Below, piece after piece: positions 7,527-13,045 of a stretch of DNA of 13,045 nt. Within the stretch, counting starts at the first letter, position 1. Every line of letters starts with the position of its first letter. The translations under genes and the position numbers were made by a program. The notes below the pieces were generated by a model. It did not search any database, had not been told where the DNA came from, and saw only the letters and a list, made by a program, of their open reading frames with translations. This DNA is from CAZFDE01 sp964517795 (GTDB lineage: Bacteria; Planctomycetota; Phycisphaerae; Sedimentisphaerales; Anaerobacaceae), in contig CAZFDE010000073.1 in NCBI GenBank assembly GCA_964517795.1, positions 1-13,045 on the forward strand, read 5' to 3'.

Positions 7527-7570
7527 TGAAAACTAAAGTGAATTTGCAGATTTTCAATAGGGCACTATGA
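7526..7570 (+). CDS. 14-codon mini-ORF bridging transporter and repressor genes
   Basis: ATG at 7526 overlaps the transporter stop (TGATG), and the stop TGA (7568-7570) overlaps the repressor start (ATGA). The peptide would be MKTKVNLQIFNRAL. GGAG (7511-7514) lies upstream at a rather long 11 nt. The exact overlap at both ends suggests that terminating ribosomes could be handed on to the repressor gene, whose own ribosome site is weak. It may be chance; there is no evidence that the peptide itself has a function. Confidence 0.25.
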   Translation: MKTKVNLQIFNRAL

Positions 7571-8622
7571 AGGACAAACAAGTCAGTATTAAAGACGTTG
7601 CCAAACGCGCCGGAGTTTCGATTTCCACCGTTTCCAATGCCATCCGCGGCACTAAATTTGTCAGTTCCGAACTGAAGGAAAAAGTTTTCGATGCCGTCAA
7701 CGAATTACATTACCAGGTTAATCCGGTGGCCAGCAGTCTCAAAAGCCGAACCACGCGAACGATTGGTGTAATTATTCCCAATATCAACCGGATTTTTTTC
7801 CCACAGGTGATCAAAGGCATTCAGGACCTCTGCATCGATGACGGGCTCAATGTTACACTATGTGACAGTAATGATTCGCTGGAGAAAGAAAAGCATTTCA
7901 TTCACATGCTGCAGGGCAATTGGGCGGATGGAATAATCATCGACACCGTAGCCGAGGAAACGGATACCGATTACCTGCAGCGGTTAGCCGCATTATCCAG
8001 CGGCCGCAAACGCATTCCGGTCATCAGTCTGGAGCGGCAGTTTGACTGCTGTGCCATGGATTCGGTGAAAGTGGACAATTATCTGGCCGCTCAAAAGGCC
8101 ACCGGGCACCTGATCGAATGCGGCTGCAAACAGATCGTTCACATCACCGGCCCGCGGTATTCCTGCATGGCTAAAGAACGGTTGCAGGGCTACCGCGAAA
8201 CGATCAGTGCCGAGCTCAAACGTGAGCCCATGATCATTAACGGCGATTTTTCACCGTTAAGCGGATACGAAGCGGTTAAATCGTTTTTAAAAGTCAAGAG
8301 GCAGTTTGACGGCATCTTTGCGGCCAACGACCAGATGGCCGTCGGGGCGATTAAAGCCCTTCGTGAATATGGCTTGCGAATTCCTGAGGACGTCAAAATC
8401 GTCGGCTTTGACAATACCTTTGTTGCTTCCTTGGTGCACCCGTCGCTGACGACGATTCATGTCCCCAAATATGAGATGGGCACCAATGCGGCCGACCTAT
8501 TATTCAAACGCATCGAACAGCCGGACAGCGAACCGGTACATGTAGAACTGCCGGTCAAATTGATCCCTCGCCGATCGACCGGTGCCGATGTTATTGAAGA
8601 TATGGAATTATTCGGATGGTAG
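7567..8622 (+). CDS. LacI-family transcriptional repressor of the locus
   Basis: A 351-aa regulator of standard LacI/GalR length. The N-terminal helix-turn-helix is SIKDVAKRAGVSISTVSNAI (7-26), with ISTVSN as the recognition helix, followed by the hinge helix PVASSLKS (53-60), where L58 is the leucine expected to insert into a central CpG. A periplasmic-binding-protein-like sensor domain follows, with TIGVIIPNINRIFFPQVIKG, FAANDQMAVGA and VGFDNTFVASLVHPSLTTI. It probably binds the CG-centred AAAAACGTTTTT palindromes at 98-124, 732-747 and 784-810 and is released by the imported sugar or a product of it. Being inside the operon it would also control itself. Only a weak AGGG (7559-7562) precedes the ATG at 4 nt. 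The gap to the transporter is 40 bp. Confidence 0.93.
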   Translation: MKDKQVSIKDVAKRAGVSISTVSNAIRGTKFVSSELKEKVFDAVNELHYQVNPVASSLKSRTTRTIGVIIPNINRIFFPQVIKGIQDLCIDDGLNVTLCDSNDSLEKEKHFIHMLQGNWADGIIIDTVAEETDTDYLQRLAALSSGRKRIPVISLERQFDCCAMDSVKVDNYLAAQKATGHLIECGCKQIVHITGPRYSCMAKERLQGYRETISAELKREPMIINGDFSPLSGYEAVKSFLKVKRQFDGIFAANDQMAVGAIKALREYGLRIPEDVKIVGFDNTFVASLVHPSLTTIHVPKYEMGTNAADLLFKRIEQPDSEPVHVELPVKLIPRRSTGADVIEDMELFGW

Positions 8623-8640
8623 AGAAAAATCAATCTTATG

Positions 8641-8645
8641 AAAGG
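8641..8645 (+). promoter_or_regulatory. Shine-Dalgarno site favouring the bicupin start at 8653
   Basis: AAAGG lies 7 nt before the ATG at 8653. The earlier in-frame ATG at 8638 has no comparable site, so translation more likely begins five codons later. Confidence 0.5.
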
Positions 8646-8652
8646 TCTCTGT

Positions 8653-9873
8653 ATGACTTCAAAAATGATCCAGGAAACATTTGAAAAAGGACAAGGGGTA
8701 TTTCGGCTGATGCCGGTATTCGTGCCACGGCTGTTCGGCCAGGCCGGCCGGCGTCTGCGACTGCATCCCGATGATTATTATGCACTGGGGATGAAACGCG
8801 GTTCCATTAAGGAACGCTGGTTTTCCTCGGTGATTACCGCTAATAACGGCCCGCTGGCCGCTGAGGATGAAGGCCTTAGCTATGTCGAACCGCATTGCGG
8901 AACCATAAAGGAGAAATTTGCACTGCGCGACGCTGTCGAGCAGCTCGGCGCCGAACTAATCGGGGACGAGCTCAAACAACATTACGGCACGTGGCCGATG
9001 TACTCGAAATTTTTCGATTACGAAGGCCCTTTGTTCCACCACCTGCATCTCGACGATGTGTCAGCGGGCCGGGTCGGGCGGATCGGTAAGCCCGAAGGCT
9101 ACTACTTTCCGCCACAGATGAACAACTATATGGGCACGTTTCCCAATACTTATTTTGGATTCGATCCGGATGTGACCCAAGATCAGGTCCGAAAGCGTCT
9201 TAAACAGTACGAACTGACCGATAATCGCATCACCGAATTGTCGCGGGCGTATCGTATCGAATTAGGCACCGGCTGGTTTACGCCGCCCGGCGTGATCCAT
9301 GCGCCCGGTTCGGTACTGACTTATGAACCGCAATGGAACAGTGACGTCAACTCGGTTTATGAGAACATCACGGCCGGCGAGATCTATTCGTACGATTTTC
9401 TGGTTGAGAACTGTCCCGAAGAAAAAAAGCTGGATATCGACTATGTCCTTAGCTTGCTGGACTGGGAAAAGAATGTCGATCCGTATTATAAAAAGAATTA
9501 TTTCCGACCGCCGGTTTTGTGTGCGGATACCGGCGAACCATTCAGTGAAAAATGGGTGATGTACGCCAACGATTATGTCGCCGCCAAGGAATTGACGATC
9601 GAGCCGAACCAGACGGTTACGATTACTGAGCCGGTTGCGTTCGGCTGCATTATGATCCAGGGCCATGGCGCGTTCGGGTCTTATGACGATGCCGAGGCGG
9701 CCATCTGCCTGCGCTACGGTCAGAAAAGCGCCGATGAATATTTTGTCAGTGAAAAGGCTGCCAAGGCTGGTGTTACGATTACCAATCGCAGCAGTTGTGA
9801 GCCGATGGTGATCCTCAAACACTTTGGCCCCAATCATCCCGATATGCCCAAAACCGTACCCGATAACAGATAG
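8653..9873 (+). CDS. Mannose-6-phosphate-isomerase-like bicupin (sugar isomerase)
   Basis: A 406-aa cytoplasmic protein resembling class I phosphomannose isomerases and their relatives. Numbered from the chosen start, HHLH (129-132) supplies the usual metal-binding His-x-His and TPPGVIHAPGS (210-220) the later metal His216 in a cupin strand. A second cupin-like segment follows in the C-terminal third (about 300-400). The first 60 residues contain RRLRLHPDDYY. The protein probably isomerises an aldose and a ketose, free or phosphorylated; no sugar kinase is encoded nearby, which favours a free sugar. It is related in fold to mannose-6-phosphate isomerase but is not called manA, because the sequence is divergent and the context is a peripheral sugar pathway. 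It lies 30 bp after the repressor gene and 10 bp before the epimerase-like gene, whose ribosome site overlaps its stop. Confidence 0.7.
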   Translation: MTSKMIQETFEKGQGVFRLMPVFVPRLFGQAGRRLRLHPDDYYALGMKRGSIKERWFSSVITANNGPLAAEDEGLSYVEPHCGTIKEKFALRDAVEQLGAELIGDELKQHYGTWPMYSKFFDYEGPLFHHLHLDDVSAGRVGRIGKPEGYYFPPQMNNYMGTFPNTYFGFDPDVTQDQVRKRLKQYELTDNRITELSRAYRIELGTGWFTPPGVIHAPGSVLTYEPQWNSDVNSVYENITAGEIYSYDFLVENCPEEKKLDIDYVLSLLDWEKNVDPYYKKNYFRPPVLCADTGEPFSEKWVMYANDYVAAKELTIEPNQTVTITEPVAFGCIMIQGHGAFGSYDDAEAAICLRYGQKSADEYFVSEKAAKAGVTITNRSSCEPMVILKHFGPNHPDMPKTVPDNR

Positions 9874-9876
9874 GAG
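9872..9876 (+). promoter_or_regulatory. Shine-Dalgarno site fixing the epimerase start
   Basis: AGGAG overlaps the stop codon of the bicupin gene and lies 7 nt before the ATG at 9884. This strong site rules in favour of 9884 over the in-frame ATG at 9824, which would lie inside the preceding gene. Confidence 0.75.
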
Positions 9877-9883
9877 AATAATC

Positions 9884-10831
9884 ATGGAACTTCAAAATTA
9901 TGAAAAGAAAAATCAACAAATCCGCCGTAAGTTCGAATCGCTCAAGAAAAAAGAACCTGGCAAATTCAAGAAACGTCTGAATTTGTCCTGGAGCAACTGG
10001 GGCTTCGGGCTTGAACCACTGGCGCGGAGTGCTCGCCGACTCGCTCGGTCAAAAATTGAGTTCATCGAGCTGCACGGCAATCATTACGGCCCGGACCTCG
10101 GTTACAAACCCAAAGAGACGCTGAAAATTCTTAAGAATCACGGCATCAAAGTCGCCGGTATCTGCGGGATGTTCAGCGCCGAGAACGATCTGTCCTCCAA
10201 CAGCGGGGTCAGCCGCCAAAACGCGATCGACTATATCCGGCGCGAGCTGGATTTCGGCCAATCGGTTGGTGCCGGCTATATGCTGATCGTGCCCGGTGCG
10301 GTCGGGCGGCCCGGGGCCTATGACGATTCGGAATTTGACCGGTCGGTCGAAAGTCTGCGAATTGTGGCCGACAAATTCATCGAAACCAAGATCAAGGCCG
10401 CCGTCGAGCCGATCCGCTCGGCCGAGGTCAGCTTCTTTCATACGATTGCCGATGCCAAACGTTACATCAAACAAATCGATCATCCCGGCGTGCAGCACAT
10501 CAACGGCGATGTTTATCATATGCAGGTCGAGGAAAGTCATATCGGCAATGCCCTGCTCGATGCAGGCGATATGCTGACCAATCTGCATATGGCCGACAGT
10601 AATCGCTGTGCCTTGGGTGACGGTTCGCTGGACCTGGATACGATCATCATGGCGCTATATGTCATCGGCTATAACCGGGACGGCTGCTATGTGACGCCCG
10701 AGCCCTTAGGTCCCGGCGGCGATCCGTATCCAGCCATGTTCGGCAAACCCGATTCGAAATTGCTCGATGAACTGGTTCAAAAAACCGCTGCCTATTTCCG
10801 CCAGCGCGAACAGGCCCTTTTGGAAAGCTGA
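9884..10831 (+). CDS. Sugar isomerase/epimerase TIM barrel, tagatose/psicose-3-epimerase-like
   Basis: A 315-aa protein of the xylose-isomerase-like TIM-barrel family (AP endonuclease 2 fold, PF01261). The four residues that bind the metal in D-tagatose 3-epimerases are apparent: E175 in AAVEPI, D209 in NGDVYHM, H235 in LHMADSNR and E273 in TPEPLG. Their spacing (34, 26, 38) is close to that of the Pseudomonas cichorii enzyme (E152, D185, H211, E246). The LHMADSNR stretch followed by LGDGSLD is also typical. It has about 30 extra charged residues at the N-terminus. It probably epimerises a ketose at C3 or acts on a related keto-sugar, working after the bicupin isomerase encoded just upstream. 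Last gene of the operon; it converges on the sulfatase gene with a 28-bp gap. The precise substrate is not known. Confidence 0.82.
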   Translation: MELQNYEKKNQQIRRKFESLKKKEPGKFKKRLNLSWSNWGFGLEPLARSARRLARSKIEFIELHGNHYGPDLGYKPKETLKILKNHGIKVAGICGMFSAENDLSSNSGVSRQNAIDYIRRELDFGQSVGAGYMLIVPGAVGRPGAYDDSEFDRSVESLRIVADKFIETKIKAAVEPIRSAEVSFFHTIADAKRYIKQIDHPGVQHINGDVYHMQVEESHIGNALLDAGDMLTNLHMADSNRCALGDGSLDLDTIIMALYVIGYNRDGCYVTPEPLGPGGDPYPAMFGKPDSKLLDELVQKTAAYFRQREQALLES

Positions 10832-10859
10832 AGCCGATTTTGACTTTCCCATCGGAGGA

Positions 10860-12287
10860 TTAGTGATCCTGTTTGGCTTTTTCTAAAATTGCGGTCAGTT
10901 CGCGGACAATGTCGGGCTTCTCGAGCCAGAGGTTGTGCTGCTCCTTTGGATCGGTATCAAGATTGTAGAGCTGGCCGTGCGGGCCGTTAGGCTGTCTCTG
11001 CACTACCGCCGGCACCGAGAATCCGCAGGAACCTAAGAAAGGTACATATTTCCACTTGCCCTTGCGAACCACAGGTACGTCTCGCGAGGCCTGCACGATC
11101 ATCGTTTCCCGCAGCGTTTTTTGCATTTTTGGATCTGAGAACAGCGGCAGGATATTGATACTGTCAGTCATTGCTTTTGGTTTTCGAGTCCCCAGCATCG
11201 CACAGAACGTTGCCGCCATGTCCGTTTGGCAGATCATCTGGTCGCATACCGCCCCCGATGGCACTGTGCCGGGCCAATGGACGATAAACGGGATTCGGGT
11301 GCCGCCCTCATAGGCATCGCCTTTTTGACCTCGCCATGGGCCGCTCGAGTGATGGCCGTTATATGATTTATCGGGTGCGGTCGCGCCGTTATCCGAAGTG
11401 ACGATGATCAGGGTATTTTCGAATACGCCTTTTCGCTTGAGGGTATCGACGATCTGGCCGACGATGTCATCGAATTCGTGGACAAAATCGCCGTAGATGC
11501 CGGCCTTACTGGTGCCGCGGAATTTCGGATGCGGCGTCCACGGGTGGTGTGTGTTGCTGGTCGGCAGGTACAAAAAGAACGGCTTCTCGCAGTTTCGCTC
11601 GATAAATTCAACACCCTTTTCCAAAAGCGTCATCCCGATCTCTTCATGTACTCGCTTTGGCGGATTAGGCTGAACATCTGAAAATACAAATGGCCGAATA
11701 TCTTCATCCGGATCTTTATCGACGACCCGATGGTTCTCGACATAGACAAACGGCGGCCAGTTGTTGCTGACCGGGATGCCGAAATAATAGTCGAATCCGA
11801 CCTCGAGCGGCCCGGGTTTGAGTTCGCCGTTGTAATCCGGCCGCACGTCGCCAAAGCCGAGGTGCCACTTGCCGATACAGGCGGTTCGATAGCCCTGTGT
11901 TTTTAATACTGATGCCACAGTCGGCCTATCTGTCTCGATGATCAGCGGGTCACGCGACCAGACGTTGACGTCGTTGGGTTTGTTGAGCCGCCACGGATAG
12001 CGCCCGGTCAGCAGGCCGTAACGCGAGGGGGTGCAGACGGCCGAAGCGCTGTGCGCATCGGTAAAGCGGATGCCGCCGCCGGCCAGCGCGTCGATATTCG
12101 GTGTTGCGATTTTCTCGGCACCGTAGCAGCCCAGGTCGCCATAGCCCAGATCGTCGGCATAGATCAGGACGATATTCGGCTTTGTGCGGGTTGCGGTATT
12201 TTTGCGGGCGAACCCGTTTCCGCAGCCGCCGGCGATCATGGCGAGGCCGCAGGCGCCTGCTGCTTTTAAGAATGCCCGTCGTTGCAT
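10860..12287 (-). CDS. Formylglycine-dependent sulfatase (S1 family), exported
   Basis: A 475-aa sulfatase. The signature CTPSRYGLLTGR (85-96) carries Cys85, which must be oxidised to formylglycine. NIVLIYADDLGYGD (38-51) supplies the calcium-binding aspartates D45/D46, GKWHLG (139-144) the Lys and His of the active site, and TSDNG the second Asp/Asn pair. The N-terminus begins MQRRAFLKAAG, a Tat signal, and AGGC (19-22) could be a lipobox, so it is probably exported folded and perhaps membrane-anchored. Cysteine sulfatases need a maturation enzyme, which is not encoded here. AAGGA sits 8 nt before the start on the minus strand. It would remove sulfate esters from a glycan or sugar, which fits the neighbouring glycosidase, but it is transcribed toward the operon and has no copy of its operator. 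Substrate specificity cannot be assigned. Confidence 0.93.
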   Translation of the reverse strand: MQRRAFLKAAGACGLAMIAGGCGNGFARKNTATRTKPNIVLIYADDLGYGDLGCYGAEKIATPNIDALAGGGIRFTDAHSASAVCTPSRYGLLTGRYPWRLNKPNDVNVWSRDPLIIETDRPTVASVLKTQGYRTACIGKWHLGFGDVRPDYNGELKPGPLEVGFDYYFGIPVSNNWPPFVYVENHRVVDKDPDEDIRPFVFSDVQPNPPKRVHEEIGMTLLEKGVEFIERNCEKPFFLYLPTSNTHHPWTPHPKFRGTSKAGIYGDFVHEFDDIVGQIVDTLKRKGVFENTLIIVTSDNGATAPDKSYNGHHSSGPWRGQKGDAYEGGTRIPFIVHWPGTVPSGAVCDQMICQTDMAATFCAMLGTRKPKAMTDSINILPLFSDPKMQKTLRETMIVQASRDVPVVRKGKWKYVPFLGSCGFSVPAVVQRQPNGPHGQLYNLDTDPKEQHNLWLEKPDIVRELTAILEKAKQDH

Positions 12288-12344
12288 ATCGGTTTTCCTT
12301 TATGATTCGTTTGCTCGATTGTAACGATTGTGCTGTTTCATTCA

Positions 12345-12408
12345 AGCTCGTTCGACACCGATTCACCCTGTTTTTTTGGACACGGGTTAACGCTGATTTA
12401 CACTGTTT
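12345..12408. repeat. Dispersed-repeat-like sequence in the sulfatase leader
   Basis: The segment holds GACACCGATTCACC, then TTTTTTTGGACACGGGTTAA and CGCTGATTTACACTG, a set of related motifs of about 7-9 nt. Similar GACACGGATTAACGCTGATTTA-like strings are widespread non-coding repeats in many bacterial genomes. It falls in the predicted 5' untranslated region of the sulfatase gene. Identification as a repeat family is from general familiarity, not from a second copy in this window. Confidence 0.4.
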
Positions 12409-12409
12409 C

Positions 12410-12438
12410 ATTATTTACCTTTTTCAAGAATTTGTAAA
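12410..12438 (-). promoter_or_regulatory. Candidate sulfatase promoter
   Basis: On the minus strand TTTACA (12433-12438) and AATAAT (12410-12415) are 17 bp apart, each matching 5 of 6 consensus bases. The start site would be near 12403, about 115 nt before the sulfatase start codon. No LacI-type palindrome lies near it. Confidence 0.45.
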
Positions 12439-12453
12439 TTGCCTATCTTGACG

Positions 12454-12555
12454 AAGGTGCTCAAGCAAGGTGCTCATAAGGTGCTCAAACATTGCCTGAA
12501 AATCCTCATTTTTGGCTCAAAAACGGTAAGGTGCTCAAGGTGCTCAAGGTGGCCA
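12454..12555. repeat. Cluster of five AAGGTGCTCA repeats
   Basis: Exact copies of AAGGTGCTCA begin at 12454, 12467, 12478, 12528 and 12537; the last two share one base. A degenerate sixth copy (AAGGTGGCCA) starts at 12546. Spacing is irregular (13, 11, 50 and 9 bp), so it is neither a simple tandem repeat nor a CRISPR. The function is unknown. Confidence 0.8.
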
Positions 12556-12569
12556 AGGGGCGCGGCCGT

Positions 12570-12606
12570 CGGCCGCAGTGAGTAGTGAATTGTGAGTAGT
12601 GAGTAG
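12570..12606. repeat. 37-bp direct repeat, copy 1
   Basis: Begins CGGCCGCAGTGAGTAGTGAA and is itself built of GTGAGTAGTG units. It matches 12643-12679 at 36 of 37 positions. Such GTGAGTAGTGAAT strings look like an intergenic dispersed repeat family. No coding function is evident. Confidence 0.85.
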
Positions 12607-12642
12607 CATTGTTGAGGCCCTTCGGGCGATTGATTTGATTTT

Positions 12643-12679
12643 CGGCCGCAGTGAGTAGTGAATGGTGAGTAGTGAGTAG
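12643..12679. repeat. 37-bp direct repeat, copy 2
   Basis: The second copy of the 37-bp unit differs from copy 1 by one base (TGAATGG instead of TGAATTG). The 36 bp between the copies contain a small hairpin, GCCC-TTC-GGGC (12617-12627). Confidence 0.85.
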
Positions 12680-12840
12680 AATACCGTAAAGCGGTTGTGG
12701 TTGCGCGGCGCGTATCGGTTGCGGTTGGCGGACGGTCGGGGCCTTGCATCCATCCCAAAATTCCGCGCAAAAAACATCGTTTTCGAATCTTTATAAAATT
12801 GAAATTAAAAGAATACAGAATTCAGAACACAGAATACAAT
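12680..12840. other. Intergenic DNA with a short ACAGAAT-type repeat at its end
   Basis: No convincing gene is seen. The end of the stretch (12811-12840) holds GAATACAGAATTCAGAACAC followed by AGAATACAAT, near-repeats of a 7-8 nt unit resembling the short intergenic repeats found in many planctomycete and related genomes. Confidence 0.4.
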
Positions 12841-12875
12841 AGGTTGAATTCGCTTCGCTCATTGCTAATTTAAAT

Positions 12876-12935
12876 CGATCTCTCGGCTGTGCTCGAGATG
12901 ACATTCTGTCTCGCTCTGAGGGTTTTGGTCCCTCA
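12876..12935. repeat. Paired palindromic elements, REP-like
   Basis: ATCTC (12878-12882) pairs with GAGAT (12895-12899); on the minus strand the alternative stem TCTCG with CGAGA is also possible. TGAGGG (12917-12922) pairs with CCCTCA (12930-12935) in a clean 6-bp stem with a 7-nt loop. The first element, of the form TCTCGGCTGTGCTCGAGATGAC, resembles a GTCATTTCGAGC-type extragenic repeat seen in many bacteria. Both lie just downstream of a strong minus-strand promoter, so they would be the 5' end of any transcript from it. Confidence 0.45.
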
Positions 12936-12946
12936 ACTTGATGCGT

Positions 12947-12974
12947 ATTATACCATATTATTTCAAAAAGTCAA
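12947..12974 (-). promoter_or_regulatory. Strong minus-strand promoter with extended -10
   Basis: On the minus strand TTGACT (12969-12974) and TATAAT (12947-12952) are 16 bp apart, and the -10 box is preceded by TGG, giving an extended -10 (TGnTATAAT). The start would be near 12940. The nearest minus-strand gene is the sulfatase, more than 650 nt downstream, so it would either give that mRNA a very long structured leader or drive a separate small RNA. Confidence 0.55.
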
Positions 12975-13045
12975 GTTTTTTGCGGTTTTTTTGCCCAGTT
13001 TCTGCGTTACACGGCCTTTCACAATGCTCACAGTATTACAATACA

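Noticed and set aside
10834..10855. Possible bidirectional terminator between the epimerase and sulfatase genes
   Set aside because: CCGAT and ATCGG can pair, but the stem is only 5 bp with a 12-nt loop and no T-run on either side.
12454..12679. CRISPR array
   Set aside because: Repeat units are 10 and 37 bp with irregular or single spacers, and no cas genes are present.
12474..12777. Minus-strand ORFs of 98 and 77 codons in the repeat region
   Set aside because: They are read from the GTGAGTAGTG and AGGTGCTCA repeats, giving low-complexity peptides such as YSLLTIHYSLRP in overlapping frames, with no ribosome site.

Overview
The window looks like a carbohydrate-catabolism locus from a Planctomycetota bacterium, most likely class Phycisphaerae. 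I infer this from the gene mix: a uroporphyrinogen-decarboxylase-like protein inside a sugar operon, a very large secreted glycosidase, a Tat-type sulfatase and a LacI regulator, next to intergenic DNA full of short GTGAGTAGTGAAT-type dispersed repeats. No marker gene is present, so the taxonomy is tentative.

Left edge (1-840). A probable terminator of an upstream gene runs into a near-consensus sigma-70 promoter (TTGACA, 18 bp, TATAAT). A CG-centred palindromic operator sits at its start site. Downstream is only a 140-codon remnant matching the C-terminal end of a GH38 alpha-mannosidase. A second promoter with the same layout (TTGACG, 18 bp, TATATT) follows, with the same palindrome at its start site and a further copy 53 bp downstream. 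Twenty-seven bases around the first operator are repeated identically around the third.

Main operon (841-10831, plus strand). Six well-supported genes lie close together: a URO-D-superfamily protein, a 1339-aa secreted six-hairpin glycosidase with several beta-sandwich domains, an MFS sugar porter, a LacI-family repressor, a mannose-6-phosphate-isomerase-like bicupin, and a tagatose/psicose-3-epimerase-like TIM barrel. Gaps are 2-40 bp and most genes have clear Shine-Dalgarno sites. A 14-codon mini-ORF overlaps both the transporter stop and the repressor start.

Proposed working model (inference): the exported enzyme releases a monosaccharide, the MFS porter imports it unphosphorylated, and the bicupin and epimerase convert it toward a common ketose. 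The LacI protein represses both promoters until the sugar or a derivative appears. The role of the URO-D-like protein is unknown and is the most open question here. The GH38 remnant hints at mannose-containing glycans, but the true substrate cannot be read from the sequence.

Right side (10860-13045). A formylglycine-type sulfatase is convergent with the operon on the minus strand and lacks the operator. Upstream of it, about 750 bp without a convincing gene hold several layers of short repeats, two palindromic elements and a strong minus-strand promoter with an extended -10. No tRNA, rRNA, CRISPR array, transposase or integrase was seen.
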